Source of the DNA: an uncultured Porphyromonadaceae bacterium
GTDB taxonomy: Bacteria; Bacteroidota; Bacteroidia; Bacteroidales; Muribaculaceae
Direction: 5' to 3'
Length of the DNA stretch: 49,237 nt
Assembly (NCBI GenBank): GCA_947177575.1
Contig: CAMWVA010000009.1
Location: forward strand, 1 to 49,237
The notes beneath the pieces were generated by a model, which was not told the DNA's origin, did not search any database, and saw only the letters and a program-made list of their open reading frames with translations. The position numbers and the translations under genes are program-made. Positions 17,593 to 26,151 of the stretch are shown piece after piece (the first letter of the stretch is position 1; the number at the start of each line of letters is the position of its first letter).

Positions 17593-20500
17593 ATGAAACA
17601 TATTATATTTAAATTATCATATATTGTAGCTTTCATGAGCTGCCTTCTCGGCAGCTCATGTGCTGATGATTTTCCCCGTTACGAAACAGATATCCCTGAT
17701 GGTGAAGGTAGTCTTGTTGCTACGGTCACTTTTACTCCTACTGTACAGGCAAATCTCGGAGGTACACGCACACCGGGCGACTCTATAAAGGACATCAAAT
17801 GGTTATGTGTACTACTCTATACTCCAGATGGCAACCTCTTCAAAAAATATGGAAAGAGTGAACTTGCAGATTACAAGAGTGAAACTTACACTGTAAGACC
17901 TAATGACCACCTTGACGGTACAGATGCTCAACCTGGTGAGACAACGACTGCCAAGGCTACCTTCTCTCTTCCTGGACTTCCTTTCGGCAGATATAGAATA
18001 TATGCAGTGGCCAACATGGGGGATCTTGAGGACTATGAAGAGAACATAAAGACAGAAGAAGGTCTTAAGAGTATCTCACTCACGTGGAATCCGGTGAATG
18101 TACCCTCAAACAACCAGATGTTTGGCTACTTTACTCCAGCCAATGATATGGAGGCAGAGGGATTTAATGGCGAGTTAATTGTGTTCAAGAGCAGTGGAAC
18201 TGAAATACACTCCTGGCTTAAAAGAGCAGCCTCTAAGGTGACTGTAGCCTTTGATCCCAGCGGTCTCAATCAGGATGTATGGGTATATATTAGGAATGTC
18301 ACAATCCGTGATATTCCAAAGACCTGTTATCTCGGTAAGGAAAACACGCCAACTGACACAGCTTCACTTTACAATCATCTTAAAACTCCGTATCTCGCTC
18401 CTGATTATACCCATAAGTCAGAAGCAATCGCTAATACAAGGTTTGAATATAACAGTAACGGACTCATTACTACTCCGGATGTACACACAGGTCCTGCCAA
18501 GACAGACGGTCTTGAACTTACTAACTCTATACGCAAGGCTATTCCAGCAGGGGCGCATGATAACGATGCTCCCTCTCTTTTCTTTTATGAAAATAACCAA
18601 GGGGATAAAAGTAAAAGAGAAGACAAAGAGAAGTTTGATAAACGCCAATACCATTCCAATGACACAATTAACGGAGTAGGAACTCCTATCCGGAAAGATA
18701 CGCTTAATAACGATTTCAAAGACCGTGTGCCCTACGGCACATATATTGAAGTCGAGGCTTACTATATCTCCACTAATCCGAACAAGGTCGGAGAAGGCTC
18801 TATCAAATACCGTTTCATGCTTGGTAAGGATGTGAGGTTCAATTATGATGCTCAGCGTAACTATCATTTCAAACTGACGCTCGGATTCAACGGCTGGGCC
18901 AATGACCCTGACTGGCATATCGATTTCGAACTTCCTGAGCCGGGTATTGAGGTACCACCCGTTTTCCGTGTCTCCTATCTTTACCAACAGAAGAGTGAGT
19001 TGCCTATCCGTATTCTCGGAGATTGTACAAATCTTACAGTAACTATAACCGAAAATAACTGGGCACCCTATGATTCTGATGCTAAAGCAGCTCCATATTT
19101 TGTACCACCTACTGAAACCGCAACTGATCCTGATCCTGTTTATGCTTTTAAATGGAATCGAGAAGCTTATGAGAATGCTGAATATATGAAGAAGTATAGA
19201 AATAGTGATGGTACAGTGCGTGATAGTGTAGATTGTGCTTTTGGATTTCTTGCTCTTCACCTGCCGGATAGACGTACAACCAAAGTTAACGAATCTTTTA
19301 GCGCCTCTGCTAATAATGAACTTAGAAGAATATATAGAGAAGACAAGGAGGGCAATCGGTCGTTTAACTCTAATGATCTTTCTGTAGGTCATCACACGAA
19401 TACGTATGATGATAAATCCACATCTTCGGATGATGCATACGATGTTAAGTATGTTTATGGTGATAATAAAAATGTACTGCCAAACCAGAAAACACTAATG
19501 CTACCAGTGTGGACCCGTGCCAAGACTCTGATTGAAGGTTCTGGTTTTTCCGGTAATAATCCGTACGAAGGCTACCAACGAAAGGCAGTACTTCATATAA
19601 ATGCAACTTTTGCTGACGGAACTGTAATACAGAAAGATGTTACAGTGCTTCAGGTGAAACGTCTCGTAAATCCTAAAGGTGTGTGGCGTGAGTATAACAG
19701 AAGTGAGCCGTTTCATGTAACTTTATTAGAAGCCAAAAGTGGTAATGATATGGCAAATTTCATACCATTTACTTCAGAGGGTGAATGGACGGCCTTCATT
19801 GACGGTCAGACAGACACACAAAATAAGTTTTCCATTAGTCCCAACGATAAAACTATAGGATATCAGAAAGGGGATACTATTCATGGTTATACAGGCTCCA
19901 CTATTGATTTTGATATTAATTTTAATGTTCCGGTAGATTCTTTACAGTCTGCATGTGCAATAGTGAAAGTACTTTATCATGGTAACCAGTGTCTACACAA
20001 AATCCTTGTTCGCAAAGGCTATCATGCTCCGATAACAATGGGTAATAACAGGTGGAGTTCTTTTTCTCTTTATCAAGCTACTTACGTAAGTGGTGCAGAT
20101 GGTACAACAGACCGTTATAACGCTGTACTTACCAAAAATCCACTTATGTTAGGTTCGATGTTCCGTCGCGGAAAACAAAGTTTAGGCATATTGGTAAAAA
20201 ACAATATGACAAAAGAATTAGGTCCTTTTATGCCACCTGGCAACCTCCCATTCGAAGTAGCTAAAAAAACTAATCCGAATCAGACTGATTGGGATAAACA
20301 GACCTGGTCCCAAATTGGATGTAGAGATGACCGCAGGAGTAGCAGGACCTTGGGTACTTTTACGGCTGAAGATGGCCAAAGATACAGAGTACCTACTCTT
20401 GGGGATTTTCACTCTCTGACTAATAATGCTGAATTCGGATTCGGTGTTGTCTACGGCAGTGCTGCAACAAAGCCTCAGGAAGTGGCAGATAGTGCTTATG

Positions 20501-20916
20501 GTCTTATTGACCCTAACAATACAGGTGAATTTACAGATAAAAGAGGTATGCGTGGAGTAATTGTATATGAGAAGACTACAGGTAATCAGATATTTTTCCC
20601 AATAGGAAAATACGGTACTGGTAGACGTGTCGAATTTCTAAGGGAAGGTGATCAGGCTGGAGAATTAAGATATGGTGATGTCGATTATCTTCTTACTATA
20701 GAACGTAATCATGATAATTTATACCGCCCTATCCCCTACAACCTTATGGTACAGTCTGGAAATATATATTGGATTAATCAATATGTAGCTAATGGAAGTG
20801 TAGAAGGAGGTCCATGTTTAGGTTGGGACATGAATTATTTTAACTTTGACTTCAATCCTTATACGGCAAATAACTGGGCAGATGCATGCCCAATTAAGTT
20901 TATCCTTGATGATTAA
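17593..20916 (+). CDS. Large distal fimbrial lipoprotein, right operon (probable tip adhesin)
   Basis: 1107 residues, the last and largest gene of the operon. It has a signal peptide with lipobox LLGSSC (then ADDF), a fimbrillin-like N-terminal half with an internal RTPGDSI near residue 58, a middle region, and a C-terminal domain of about 250 residues rich in Gly, Trp and Asn (GCRDDRRSSRTLG, YRVPTLGDFHSLT, PCLGWDMNYFNFDFNPY). It is a paralogue of the partial gene at the left edge. Similarity at third codon positions rises sharply after about 19015. It is probably surface-exposed at the fimbrial tip. The family may be the one labelled DUF4906; that is from memory and uncertain. Confidence 0.82.
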   Translation: MKHIIFKLSYIVAFMSCLLGSSCADDFPRYETDIPDGEGSLVATVTFTPTVQANLGGTRTPGDSIKDIKWLCVLLYTPDGNLFKKYGKSELADYKSETYTVRPNDHLDGTDAQPGETTTAKATFSLPGLPFGRYRIYAVANMGDLEDYEENIKTEEGLKSISLTWNPVNVPSNNQMFGYFTPANDMEAEGFNGELIVFKSSGTEIHSWLKRAASKVTVAFDPSGLNQDVWVYIRNVTIRDIPKTCYLGKENTPTDTASLYNHLKTPYLAPDYTHKSEAIANTRFEYNSNGLITTPDVHTGPAKTDGLELTNSIRKAIPAGAHDNDAPSLFFYENNQGDKSKREDKEKFDKRQYHSNDTINGVGTPIRKDTLNNDFKDRVPYGTYIEVEAYYISTNPNKVGEGSIKYRFMLGKDVRFNYDAQRNYHFKLTLGFNGWANDPDWHIDFELPEPGIEVPPVFRVSYLYQQKSELPIRILGDCTNLTVTITENNWAPYDSDAKAAPYFVPPTETATDPDPVYAFKWNREAYENAEYMKKYRNSDGTVRDSVDCAFGFLALHLPDRRTTKVNESFSASANNELRRIYREDKEGNRSFNSNDLSVGHHTNTYDDKSTSSDDAYDVKYVYGDNKNVLPNQKTLMLPVWTRAKTLIEGSGFSGNNPYEGYQRKAVLHINATFADGTVIQKDVTVLQVKRLVNPKGVWREYNRSEPFHVTLLEAKSGNDMANFIPFTSEGEWTAFIDGQTDTQNKFSISPNDKTIGYQKGDTIHGYTGSTIDFDINFNVPVDSLQSACAIVKVLYHGNQCLHKILVRKGYHAPITMGNNRWSSFSLYQATYVSGADGTTDRYNAVLTKNPLMLGSMFRRGKQSLGILVKNNMTKELGPFMPPGNLPFEVAKKTNPNQTDWDKQTWSQIGCRDDRRSSRTLGTFTAEDGQRYRVPTLGDFHSLTNNAEFGFGVVYGSAATKPQEVADSAYGLIDPNNTGEFTDKRGMRGVIVYEKTTGNQIFFPIGKYGTGRRVEFLREGDQAGELRYGDVDYLLTIERNHDNLYRPIPYNLMVQSGNIYWINQYVANGSVEGGPCLGWDMNYFNFDFNPYTANNWADACPIKFILDD

Positions 20917-21001
20917 GCTTACCTATTCATCTTTTAACAATTAATATTAACATTAAAATATCTGTTAAAAGTAGATTTAAAAGCTACTCCGTAATATTTA
21001 C

Positions 21002-21054
21002 AAAATGTCTGAGGACTATGGGCAGGAATCCTGCTTATAGTCCTCAGACATTTT
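21002..21054 (+). terminator. Strong terminator of the right fimbrial operon
   Basis: 21002-21019 and 21037-21054 form a perfect 18-bp stem with A-rich and T-rich ends. A smaller inner stem (GCAGG/CCTGC) sits in the loop. It lies 85 bp after the last fimbrial gene, facing the convergent pseudogene, and could work in both directions. Confidence 0.88.
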
Positions 21055-21102
21055 ATATTATTCTCGTGAGCTTTAAAGCTTTTTGCTTTACTACTTTTCG
21101 TA

Positions 21103-21594
21103 TCAGTTTTCTAAATCTGTTTCTATAAGCTTAAGTATCTCCTCAGCATTCAGACCGGTAGCCTGTTCTATAAAATTAACAGACATTCCCATTTCAAATA
21201 GTCGTTTGGCAGTCATATACTGTTCTTCCATACGCTCTGCTTTTAAACCTTCTTCACGACCCTCTTTCAGACCTGTTTTCAGACCTTCTTTTAGGCCTTC
21301 TTCACGACCTACTTTATGTCCTTCAATACGTCCTTCTTCAGGGCCTTCTTCGTAGCCTTCGTAACGTGGGTCACGGTAGCCGCTACGGATACTTATCTGT
21401 TCGTCGAGTTTCTTACGATAGGCTAAGCTCTCGTCGGGGGACAGACTGTCGAGACGCAGTTTTTCCTGCAAGGCGTCCATGCAGGGGGTATCGGCATTCT
21501 CACCCAACCGGCCGTGTCAGAGGAAGTAAAGCCACTGGTCAAGCGGAATACGCGACCATCTGTCGAACTCGACAACACGCAGGATATAGTAGAA
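21103..21594 (-). pseudogene. Rpn / PD-(D/E)XK nuclease-family transposase, truncated and interrupted
   Basis: The C-terminal part of an Rpn-type recombination-promoting nuclease (PD-(D/E)XK transposase family) is readable: EKLRLDSLSPDESLAYRKKLDEQ, then the family's Glu/Gly/Lys-rich tail (GREEGLKEGLKTGLKEG), ending MGMSVNFIEQATGLNAEEILKLIE. An open frame from a TTG near 21507 covers 134 residues. The same frame continues upstream across a TGA at 21517-21519 into typical family sequence (VVEFDRWSR.PLDQWLYFL), then ends at a TAA at 21595-21597. The nuclease core is gone. It is a decayed gene lodged between the fimbrial operon and rplS. Confidence 0.75.
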
Positions 21595-21627
21595 TTAGTT
21601 GCTATACTGAAATGTATAGGTAAGGTG

Positions 21628-21658
21628 TTGTGTATGTCGGAAAAAAGTTGTAACTTTG
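21628..21658 (+). promoter_or_regulatory. Promoter of rplS
   Basis: TTG at 21628-21630, 20 bp, then TAACTTTG at 21651-21658. The TAnnTTTG element is exact; the -33 element is partial. Transcription should start near 21664, leaving a leader of about 75 nt. Confidence 0.65.
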
Positions 21659-21669
21659 CGGTCGATTTT

Positions 21670-21710
21670 GTGCAATCGCTGCCGCGACATGGAAGCGCGG
21701 TATGTTGCAC
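21670..21710 (+). promoter_or_regulatory. Structured leader of rplS, possible L19 autoregulatory element
   Basis: Nested stems: GTGCAA at 21670-21675 with TTGCAC at 21705-21710, and inside it CCGCG at 21682-21686 with CGCGG at 21696-21700. It lies wholly within the predicted 5' leader and ends 27 bp before the start codon. Ribosomal-protein leaders often bind their own product. Whether this one does is an inference. Confidence 0.45.
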
Positions 21711-21737
21711 GATAACATACAAACACAGATAACAGCA

Positions 21738-22109
21738 ATGGATTTAATCAAGATCGTGGAGGAAGCTTTTGCTACTCCTGAGAAAAAGTTTGATGATTTC
21801 GGCCCCGGTGATACTATCACAGTAGCTTACCGTATCAAAGAGGGTAATAAGGAGCGTATTCAGCAGTATCGCGGTGTTGTGATCAAGATTTCGGGTCACG
21901 GCGACAAGAAGCGTTTTACTGTACGCAAGATTTCTGACGGTGTAGGTGTGGAGCGTATTTTCCCCATCGAGTCGCCGTTTATCGAGTCGATTACTGTCAA
22001 TAAGTATGGTAAGGTACGCCGTGCCAAGCTTTACTATCTGCGCAAACTCACCGGTAAGAAAGCTCGTATCAAAGAGCGCCGCGTGAAGAAAGCCACTAAG
22101 GAGGCTTAA
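21738..22109 (+). CDS. rplS: 50S ribosomal protein L19
   Basis: 123 residues from the ATG at 21738 ([11 protein letters not shown]). An upstream in-frame ATG at 21702 lies inside the leader hairpin and adds residues not seen in L19. Family features are [24 protein letters not shown], the basic segment [16 protein letters not shown], and [15 protein letters not shown] near the end. L19 sits at the 30S-50S interface. It is followed at once by a terminator, so it is probably a single-gene transcript. Confidence 0.97.
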   Translation: MDLIKIVEEAFATPEKKFDDFGPGDTITVAYRIKEGNKERIQQYRGVVIKISGHGDKKRFTVRKISDGVGVERIFPIESPFIESITVNKYGKVRRAKLYYLRKLTGKKARIKERRVKKATKEA

Positions 22110-22158
22110 ATCCTGTTGGCAGTCTGAGTGGCTGCTAAGGCGAATAAAATGATAAATG

Positions 22159-22194
22159 AAGGTGCGCTGCCCGGAGCGGGCAGGCACCTTTTTT
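22159..22194 (+). terminator. Rho-independent terminator after rplS
   Basis: AAGGTGC (22159-22165) and CTGCCCG (22167-22173) pair with CGGGCAG (22177-22183) and GCACCTT (22184-22190). There is one bulged G at 22166, a GAG loop and a following T-run. It lies about 50 bp after the rplS stop. Confidence 0.9.
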
Positions 22195-22200
22195 ATTTGG

Positions 22201-22300
22201 AGTTGACTTTATACCTGCGTATTGTAGGGTAAAATTGACTTTGTATATGTGCGTATTGTAGGGTAATTTAAAGATATTGAGTATGCGCATTGTAGAATAT
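22201..22300 (+). repeat. Three degenerate tandem repeats of about 33 bp upstream of the AAA/DUF4143 gene
   Basis: Units at about 22201-22233, 22234-22267 and 22268-22300. The first two share TTGACTTT...GCGTATTGTAGGGTAA; the third is looser (GCGCATTGTAGAAT). They abut the -7 element of the downstream gene, so they overlap its upstream promoter region. This suggests a repeated operator, but the function is unknown. Confidence 0.75.
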
Positions 22301-22304
22301 TTGT

Positions 22305-22312
22305 TATATTTG
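22305..22312 (+). promoter_or_regulatory. -7 element for the AAA/DUF4143 gene
   Basis: TATATTTG matches TAnnTTTG exactly, 30 bp before the start codon. No good TTTG lies at the expected -33 position, where the third tandem repeat sits instead. Confidence 0.55.
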
Positions 22313-22342
22313 CAGACCGATTATATTATATTTTAAGTAGAT

Positions 22343-23701
22343 ATGGTTTTTAAAAGAAAGGTATATAACCGTCTTCTTGATTGGAAAGATAAGACACACG
22401 GTAGTAAAGCCCTAATGATAGAGGGTGCAAGACGCATAGGCAAGTCAACTATTGTAGAGGAGTTTGCTAAGAATGAATATCGTTCATATATTCTTATTGA
22501 CTTTAATACGGCGAGCAGTGTAGTAACTGATGCCTTCGATAACTATATGAACGATTTGGATACATTTTTTATGCTTCTGTCATCTGAATATAATGTAAGG
22601 TTGTATCGGCGTGAATCGGTTATTATTTTCGATGAAGTACAACAGTTCCCCAAGGCGCGACAAGCTCTGAAGTATCTTGTAGCTGACGGGCGTTATGACT
22701 TTATCGAGACGGGGTCGCTTATATCTATACGAGAGAAGGTCAAGGATATAACCATTCCTTCTGAAGAACGGCGTATATTAATGTACCCTATGGATTTTGA
22801 AGAGTTCTGTATGGCTTTAGGGGAACAGATTATGGTAGAGTACATACGTAAATGTTTCAGTGAACGTATGCCATTAGAACAGAAGTTACATGCTAAAGCC
22901 ATGTTATTGTTTCGTCAGTATATGATAGTGGGAGGAATGCCTAAAAGTGTGTCGGTATATATTGAGAATGATCGTAGTTTCGAGATGGCTGATCTGGAGA
23001 AACGGGATATTTTAGAATTATATAGGAATGATATAATGAAAATTAATTCAGGGTATCGTTCAAGCGTACTTGCAATATTCGACCAGATACCTGCATTTCT
23101 TTCAAAATCTGAACGTAGAGTGATGTTGAGCAGAGTGGAACAGGGAGCTACTTTTCCGAAATATCATGATACGTTTTTCTGGCTTGCTGACTCCATGATA
23201 GTCAATCAGTGTTTTAATTGTTCTGATCCGAATATTGGTTTATCACTTAATGAAGATCGTACATACGTAAAATGTTATATGTGTGATACCGGATTATTGA
23301 TAAGTCATACATTCGATGAGAATGAAATTTCAGATAATGCTCTTTACCGCGAGATGCTGTTTGGTAAGCTGTCGGTTAATGAAGGAATGTTTTATGAGAA
23401 CGTTATAGCGCAGATGCTTGTAGCCGCAGGACATAAACTTTACTTTTATACTCATTATAATAAAGATAAACATCGTAATGATATTGAGATAGATTTTCTA
23501 CTCTCTAATAATAGTAAACTGAGATATAGAGTGTATCCTGTAGAAGTTAAATCTACGGACCGTTATACGACATCATCGCTTGATAAGTTCGATGAGCGAT
23601 TTCATGAACGTATAGGTGGAAGTTATATCATACATCCTAAAAATCTTAAGACAGAGTGTAATCGTCTGTTTATACCGCCTTATATGGCATTCTGTCTGTA
23701 G
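22343..23701 (+). CDS. AAA-family ATPase with DUF4143 domain
   Basis: 452 residues. An AAA_14 domain opens the protein, with Walker A GARRIGKST at about 28-36 and Walker B VIIFDEVQ at about 92-99, followed by the sensor-like ETGS. The C-terminal DUF4143 region contains the restriction-endonuclease-like strand pattern seen in the family (NDIEIDFLLS, then YPVEVKS). Such proteins occur in many paralogous copies in Bacteroidales genomes. Their cellular role is not established; links to mobile DNA or toxin-antitoxin-like behaviour have been suggested. It stands alone after the rplS terminator. Codon use is AT-richer than in the metabolic genes downstream, in line with acquisition by transfer. Confidence 0.88.
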   Translation: MVFKRKVYNRLLDWKDKTHGSKALMIEGARRIGKSTIVEEFAKNEYRSYILIDFNTASSVVTDAFDNYMNDLDTFFMLLSSEYNVRLYRRESVIIFDEVQQFPKARQALKYLVADGRYDFIETGSLISIREKVKDITIPSEERRILMYPMDFEEFCMALGEQIMVEYIRKCFSERMPLEQKLHAKAMLLFRQYMIVGGMPKSVSVYIENDRSFEMADLEKRDILELYRNDIMKINSGYRSSVLAIFDQIPAFLSKSERRVMLSRVEQGATFPKYHDTFFWLADSMIVNQCFNCSDPNIGLSLNEDRTYVKCYMCDTGLLISHTFDENEISDNALYREMLFGKLSVNEGMFYENVIAQMLVAAGHKLYFYTHYNKDKHRNDIEIDFLLSNNSKLRYRVYPVEVKSTDRYTTSSLDKFDERFHERIGGSYIIHPKNLKTECNRLFIPPYMAFCL

Positions 23702-23762
23702 ATTGTGAAAAATGAGGGCGGAAGAGAGTAGGGAAGACGGTGATTGTTTGTAATTTTGCGGT

Positions 23763-24767
23763 ATGGAAAATTTGAGCATGAAAAATTCAGCTGCTGAGGT
23801 CGGTCGGGAGCGGTATGCGCTGGCTATAGACCTGGGCGGTACAAATACAGAAGTAGCTTTGGTGAGCCGTAAAGGTAAGATTACAGGGCGCAGGAGATTG
23901 CTGACGCGATGCTACGGGGATGTCCGGAGTTTCGTTGAGGCAGTGGCGAGCACGGCGCGTGAGCTTATGGATACTACAGGTACGACAGAGAGTGTGGAAG
24001 GAGCCGGAGTAGGTGCTCCGTGTCTCAATGCTGCGACGGGATGTATAGAGGCAGCCACCGATCTGCCGTGGCCGTCACCTATACCTTTGCGCGAGCTTCT
24101 GAGCGAAGCACTCGGAATGAGAGTCGAAGCTGTCAATGATGCCAACGCTGCTGCGGCAGGTGAAGCCGGTTACGGAGCAGCTAAGGGGATGAAGAATTTT
24201 GTGATGCTGACTCTCGGCACCGGTGTAGGCGGCGGAGTGATGTGCGACGGTCATCTGTTGTCAGGACGTAGTGGTTTTGCAGCCGAGTTGGGCCATGTAG
24301 TAGTCCGCAATGGAGAAGGACGACCTTGCGGTTGCGGTAGATGCGATTGTCTACAGACCTACTGTTCGGCATCCGGAGTGGTGACTACGGCTAAAAAACT
24401 ACTTGAGGAATTTCCCGGCTGGCCTTCGATGCTGCGTGATATGGATATAGAAGCTCTGACAGCCGCCGATGTGTCGGAAGCAGCCGACTGCGGCGACGGG
24501 TTAGCACTCGAAGTGTGGCGTCGCACCGGAGAGAGATTAGGAGATGCCTGTGCATCATTTGCTGCCTTTGCCGACCCGGAGGCGTTTGTATTCTTCGGCG
24601 GTGTGGCAAGAGCATTTCCGCATTTTGTTCAGGCACTGCGCGAGAGTTTTGACCGTAACGCACTGCATCTTTACAGCGGCAAGGTAGCTATGCTTCCGTC
24701 AGCTCTTGATAGCGGTGATGCCGCATTGCTTGGAGCGGCCGCTTTAATCTTCAATGAAAAAGAATAG
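23763..24767 (+). CDS. ROK-family sugar kinase (glucokinase-like)
   Basis: 334 residues. The phosphate-binding motif is LAIDLGGTNTEVALV. The catalytic Asp lies in EAVNDANAAAAGEA, followed by the TLGTGVGGG motif. The ROK zinc site GRPCGCGRCDCLQTYCS is complete, and HVVVR..G supplies the metal histidine. ROK kinases phosphorylate glucose or N-acetylated hexoses in the cytoplasm. The exact sugar cannot be told here, though glucose is common in Bacteroidales. A TAATTTTG element at 23751-23758 ends only 4 bp before this ATG. Translation would then be leaderless, or begin at the in-frame ATG at 23781, which is 6 codons later and may be the true start. Confidence 0.9.
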   Translation: MENLSMKNSAAEVGRERYALAIDLGGTNTEVALVSRKGKITGRRRLLTRCYGDVRSFVEAVASTARELMDTTGTTESVEGAGVGAPCLNAATGCIEAATDLPWPSPIPLRELLSEALGMRVEAVNDANAAAAGEAGYGAAKGMKNFVMLTLGTGVGGGVMCDGHLLSGRSGFAAELGHVVVRNGEGRPCGCGRCDCLQTYCSASGVVTTAKKLLEEFPGWPSMLRDMDIEALTAADVSEAADCGDGLALEVWRRTGERLGDACASFAAFADPEAFVFFGGVARAFPHFVQALRESFDRNALHLYSGKVAMLPSALDSGDAALLGAAALIFNEKE

Positions 24768-24819
24768 TACAAGAAACGATTTAATTGACTTAGCTTTCTA
24801 ACCAACCTTCAGACATAAA

Positions 24820-26151
24820 ATGAAACTTCATACTCTCATCACTTCGGCATTGCTTACCGCAGCGTTCGCCACACAGGCAGAAACCGCTCAGCAGCCAGTA
24901 TCCACATACGTCAGGCAAGCAGCTACGGAACAGAGTCAGAAAGACTTTGCCGCCGACAGATTCGGTATATTTCTGCATTGGGGCATATACAGTATGTTCG
25001 GTCAGGGAGAATGGTATCTCAATTACGGACCGCAGCAGGAAGAATACTCCAAAGCCGCTGCCGGTTTCTATCCGGCCAATTTTGATGCCGGTCAGTGGGC
25101 CGACGCTATCAAGGACTCCGGCGCACGTTACATCTGTTTCACATCACGTCATCATGACGGTTTCTCAATGTTCGGCACTGAACAGAGCGACTATAACATA
25201 GTCGATGCTACACCTTTCGGTCGCGATGTGCTTCGTGAACTTGCCGACAGTGTTGCCGACCGCGGCTTAGCACTTCATCTCTATTACTCACATATAGACT
25301 GGGGGCGTCCCGATTATCCTCACGGACGTACAGGACGCGAGACCGGTGTTGACCTGACACAACCCGACTGGGAAGGATACTACGGATTTATGAACCGTCA
25401 GCTCACCGAACTGCTTACCAACTACGGACCGATACGTTGTATATGGTTTGACGGCTGGTGGGACCATGACGAGGACACCACACCTTTCGACTGGCAGCTT
25501 GACGACCAATATGCTCTGATACACCGTCTGCAGCCCTCCTGTATGGTAGCCAATAACCATCATCAGGCGCCGTTCATCGGAGAAGACATACAGATATTTG
25601 AACGTGACCTGCCCGGTGAGAACACCGCCGGCTACTCAGGACAAGCCATAAGCCGTCTGCCGCTTGAGACCTGCAACACCATGAACGGTATGTGGGGATA
25701 TAAGGTAGTTGATACGAACTATAAGAGTGTGCCGGAACTTGTACGCTACATAGTACGGGCCGCCGGACTCGGAGCAAACCTGCTGCTGAATATCGGTCCG
25801 CAACCCGATGGCAGTCTTCCTGCCGCAGCACTCGACCGTCTGCGCGGAATAGGAGAATGGATGCGTGCCAACGGCGAAACAATATACGGTACCGAAGGAG
25901 CACCGTTCACCGCACAACCGTGGGGTACGGCCACAGTGAACGGTGACAAGATGTATGTGCATGTGCTTGATACACAGACCGCCGAGAGCGGCAAGATAGA
26001 ACTGCCGTGGAGCGGACGTAAGGTGCGTAGCGCTGTGAATCGCACCGACGGCTCGAAGGTGGCTGTGACGCAGACCAAAGACAATATTTCACTCACGTTG
26101 CCTGCTGCCACCGACAGTATTGACCATATAATAGAACTGAGTCTGAAATGA
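24820..26151 (+). CDS. GH29 alpha-L-fucosidase (secreted)
   Basis: 443 residues with a signal peptide (to about residue 20, TQAETA). GH29 motifs are FGIFLHWGIYSMFGQGEWY, SRHHDGFSMF, and the catalytic nucleophile Asp in CIWFDGWWD (about residue 212), followed by LLNIGPQPDGS and a small C-terminal beta domain. The enzyme removes terminal fucose from host or dietary glycans, probably in the periplasm. It is the first gene of a trio with 4-bp overlaps (CutC-like, then transglutaminase-like), so these are co-transcribed. Confidence 0.93.
   Translation: MKLHTLITSALLTAAFATQAETAQQPVSTYVRQAATEQSQKDFAADRFGIFLHWGIYSMFGQGEWYLNYGPQQEEYSKAAAGFYPANFDAGQWADAIKDSGARYICFTSRHHDGFSMFGTEQSDYNIVDATPFGRDVLRELADSVADRGLALHLYYSHIDWGRPDYPHGRTGRETGVDLTQPDWEGYYGFMNRQLTELLTNYGPIRCIWFDGWWDHDEDTTPFDWQLDDQYALIHRLQPSCMVANNHHQAPFIGEDIQIFERDLPGENTAGYSGQAISRLPLETCNTMNGMWGYKVVDTNYKSVPELVRYIVRAAGLGANLLLNIGPQPDGSLPAAALDRLRGIGEWMRANGETIYGTEGAPFTAQPWGTATVNGDKMYVHVLDTQTAESGKIELPWSGRKVRSAVNRTDGSKVAVTQTKDNISLTLPAATDSIDHIIELSLK

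Noticed and set aside
18418-19395. Long minus-strand open frame (325 codons) opposite the right giant lipoprotein gene
   Set aside because: It is a shadow of the real plus-strand gene: Ile/Arg/Cys-rich with no signal, domain or family look. The partial left paralogue has similar but broken antisense frames.
21083-21355. Plus-strand frame with FRPSSRPSFRP-type repeats
   Set aside because: This is the antisense of the Glu/Gly/Lys-rich tail of the Rpn-family remnant; the repetition is inherited from that tail.
22201-22300. Possible CRISPR array
   Set aside because: The units are contiguous tandem repeats without unique spacers, only three and degenerate, and no cas genes are near.
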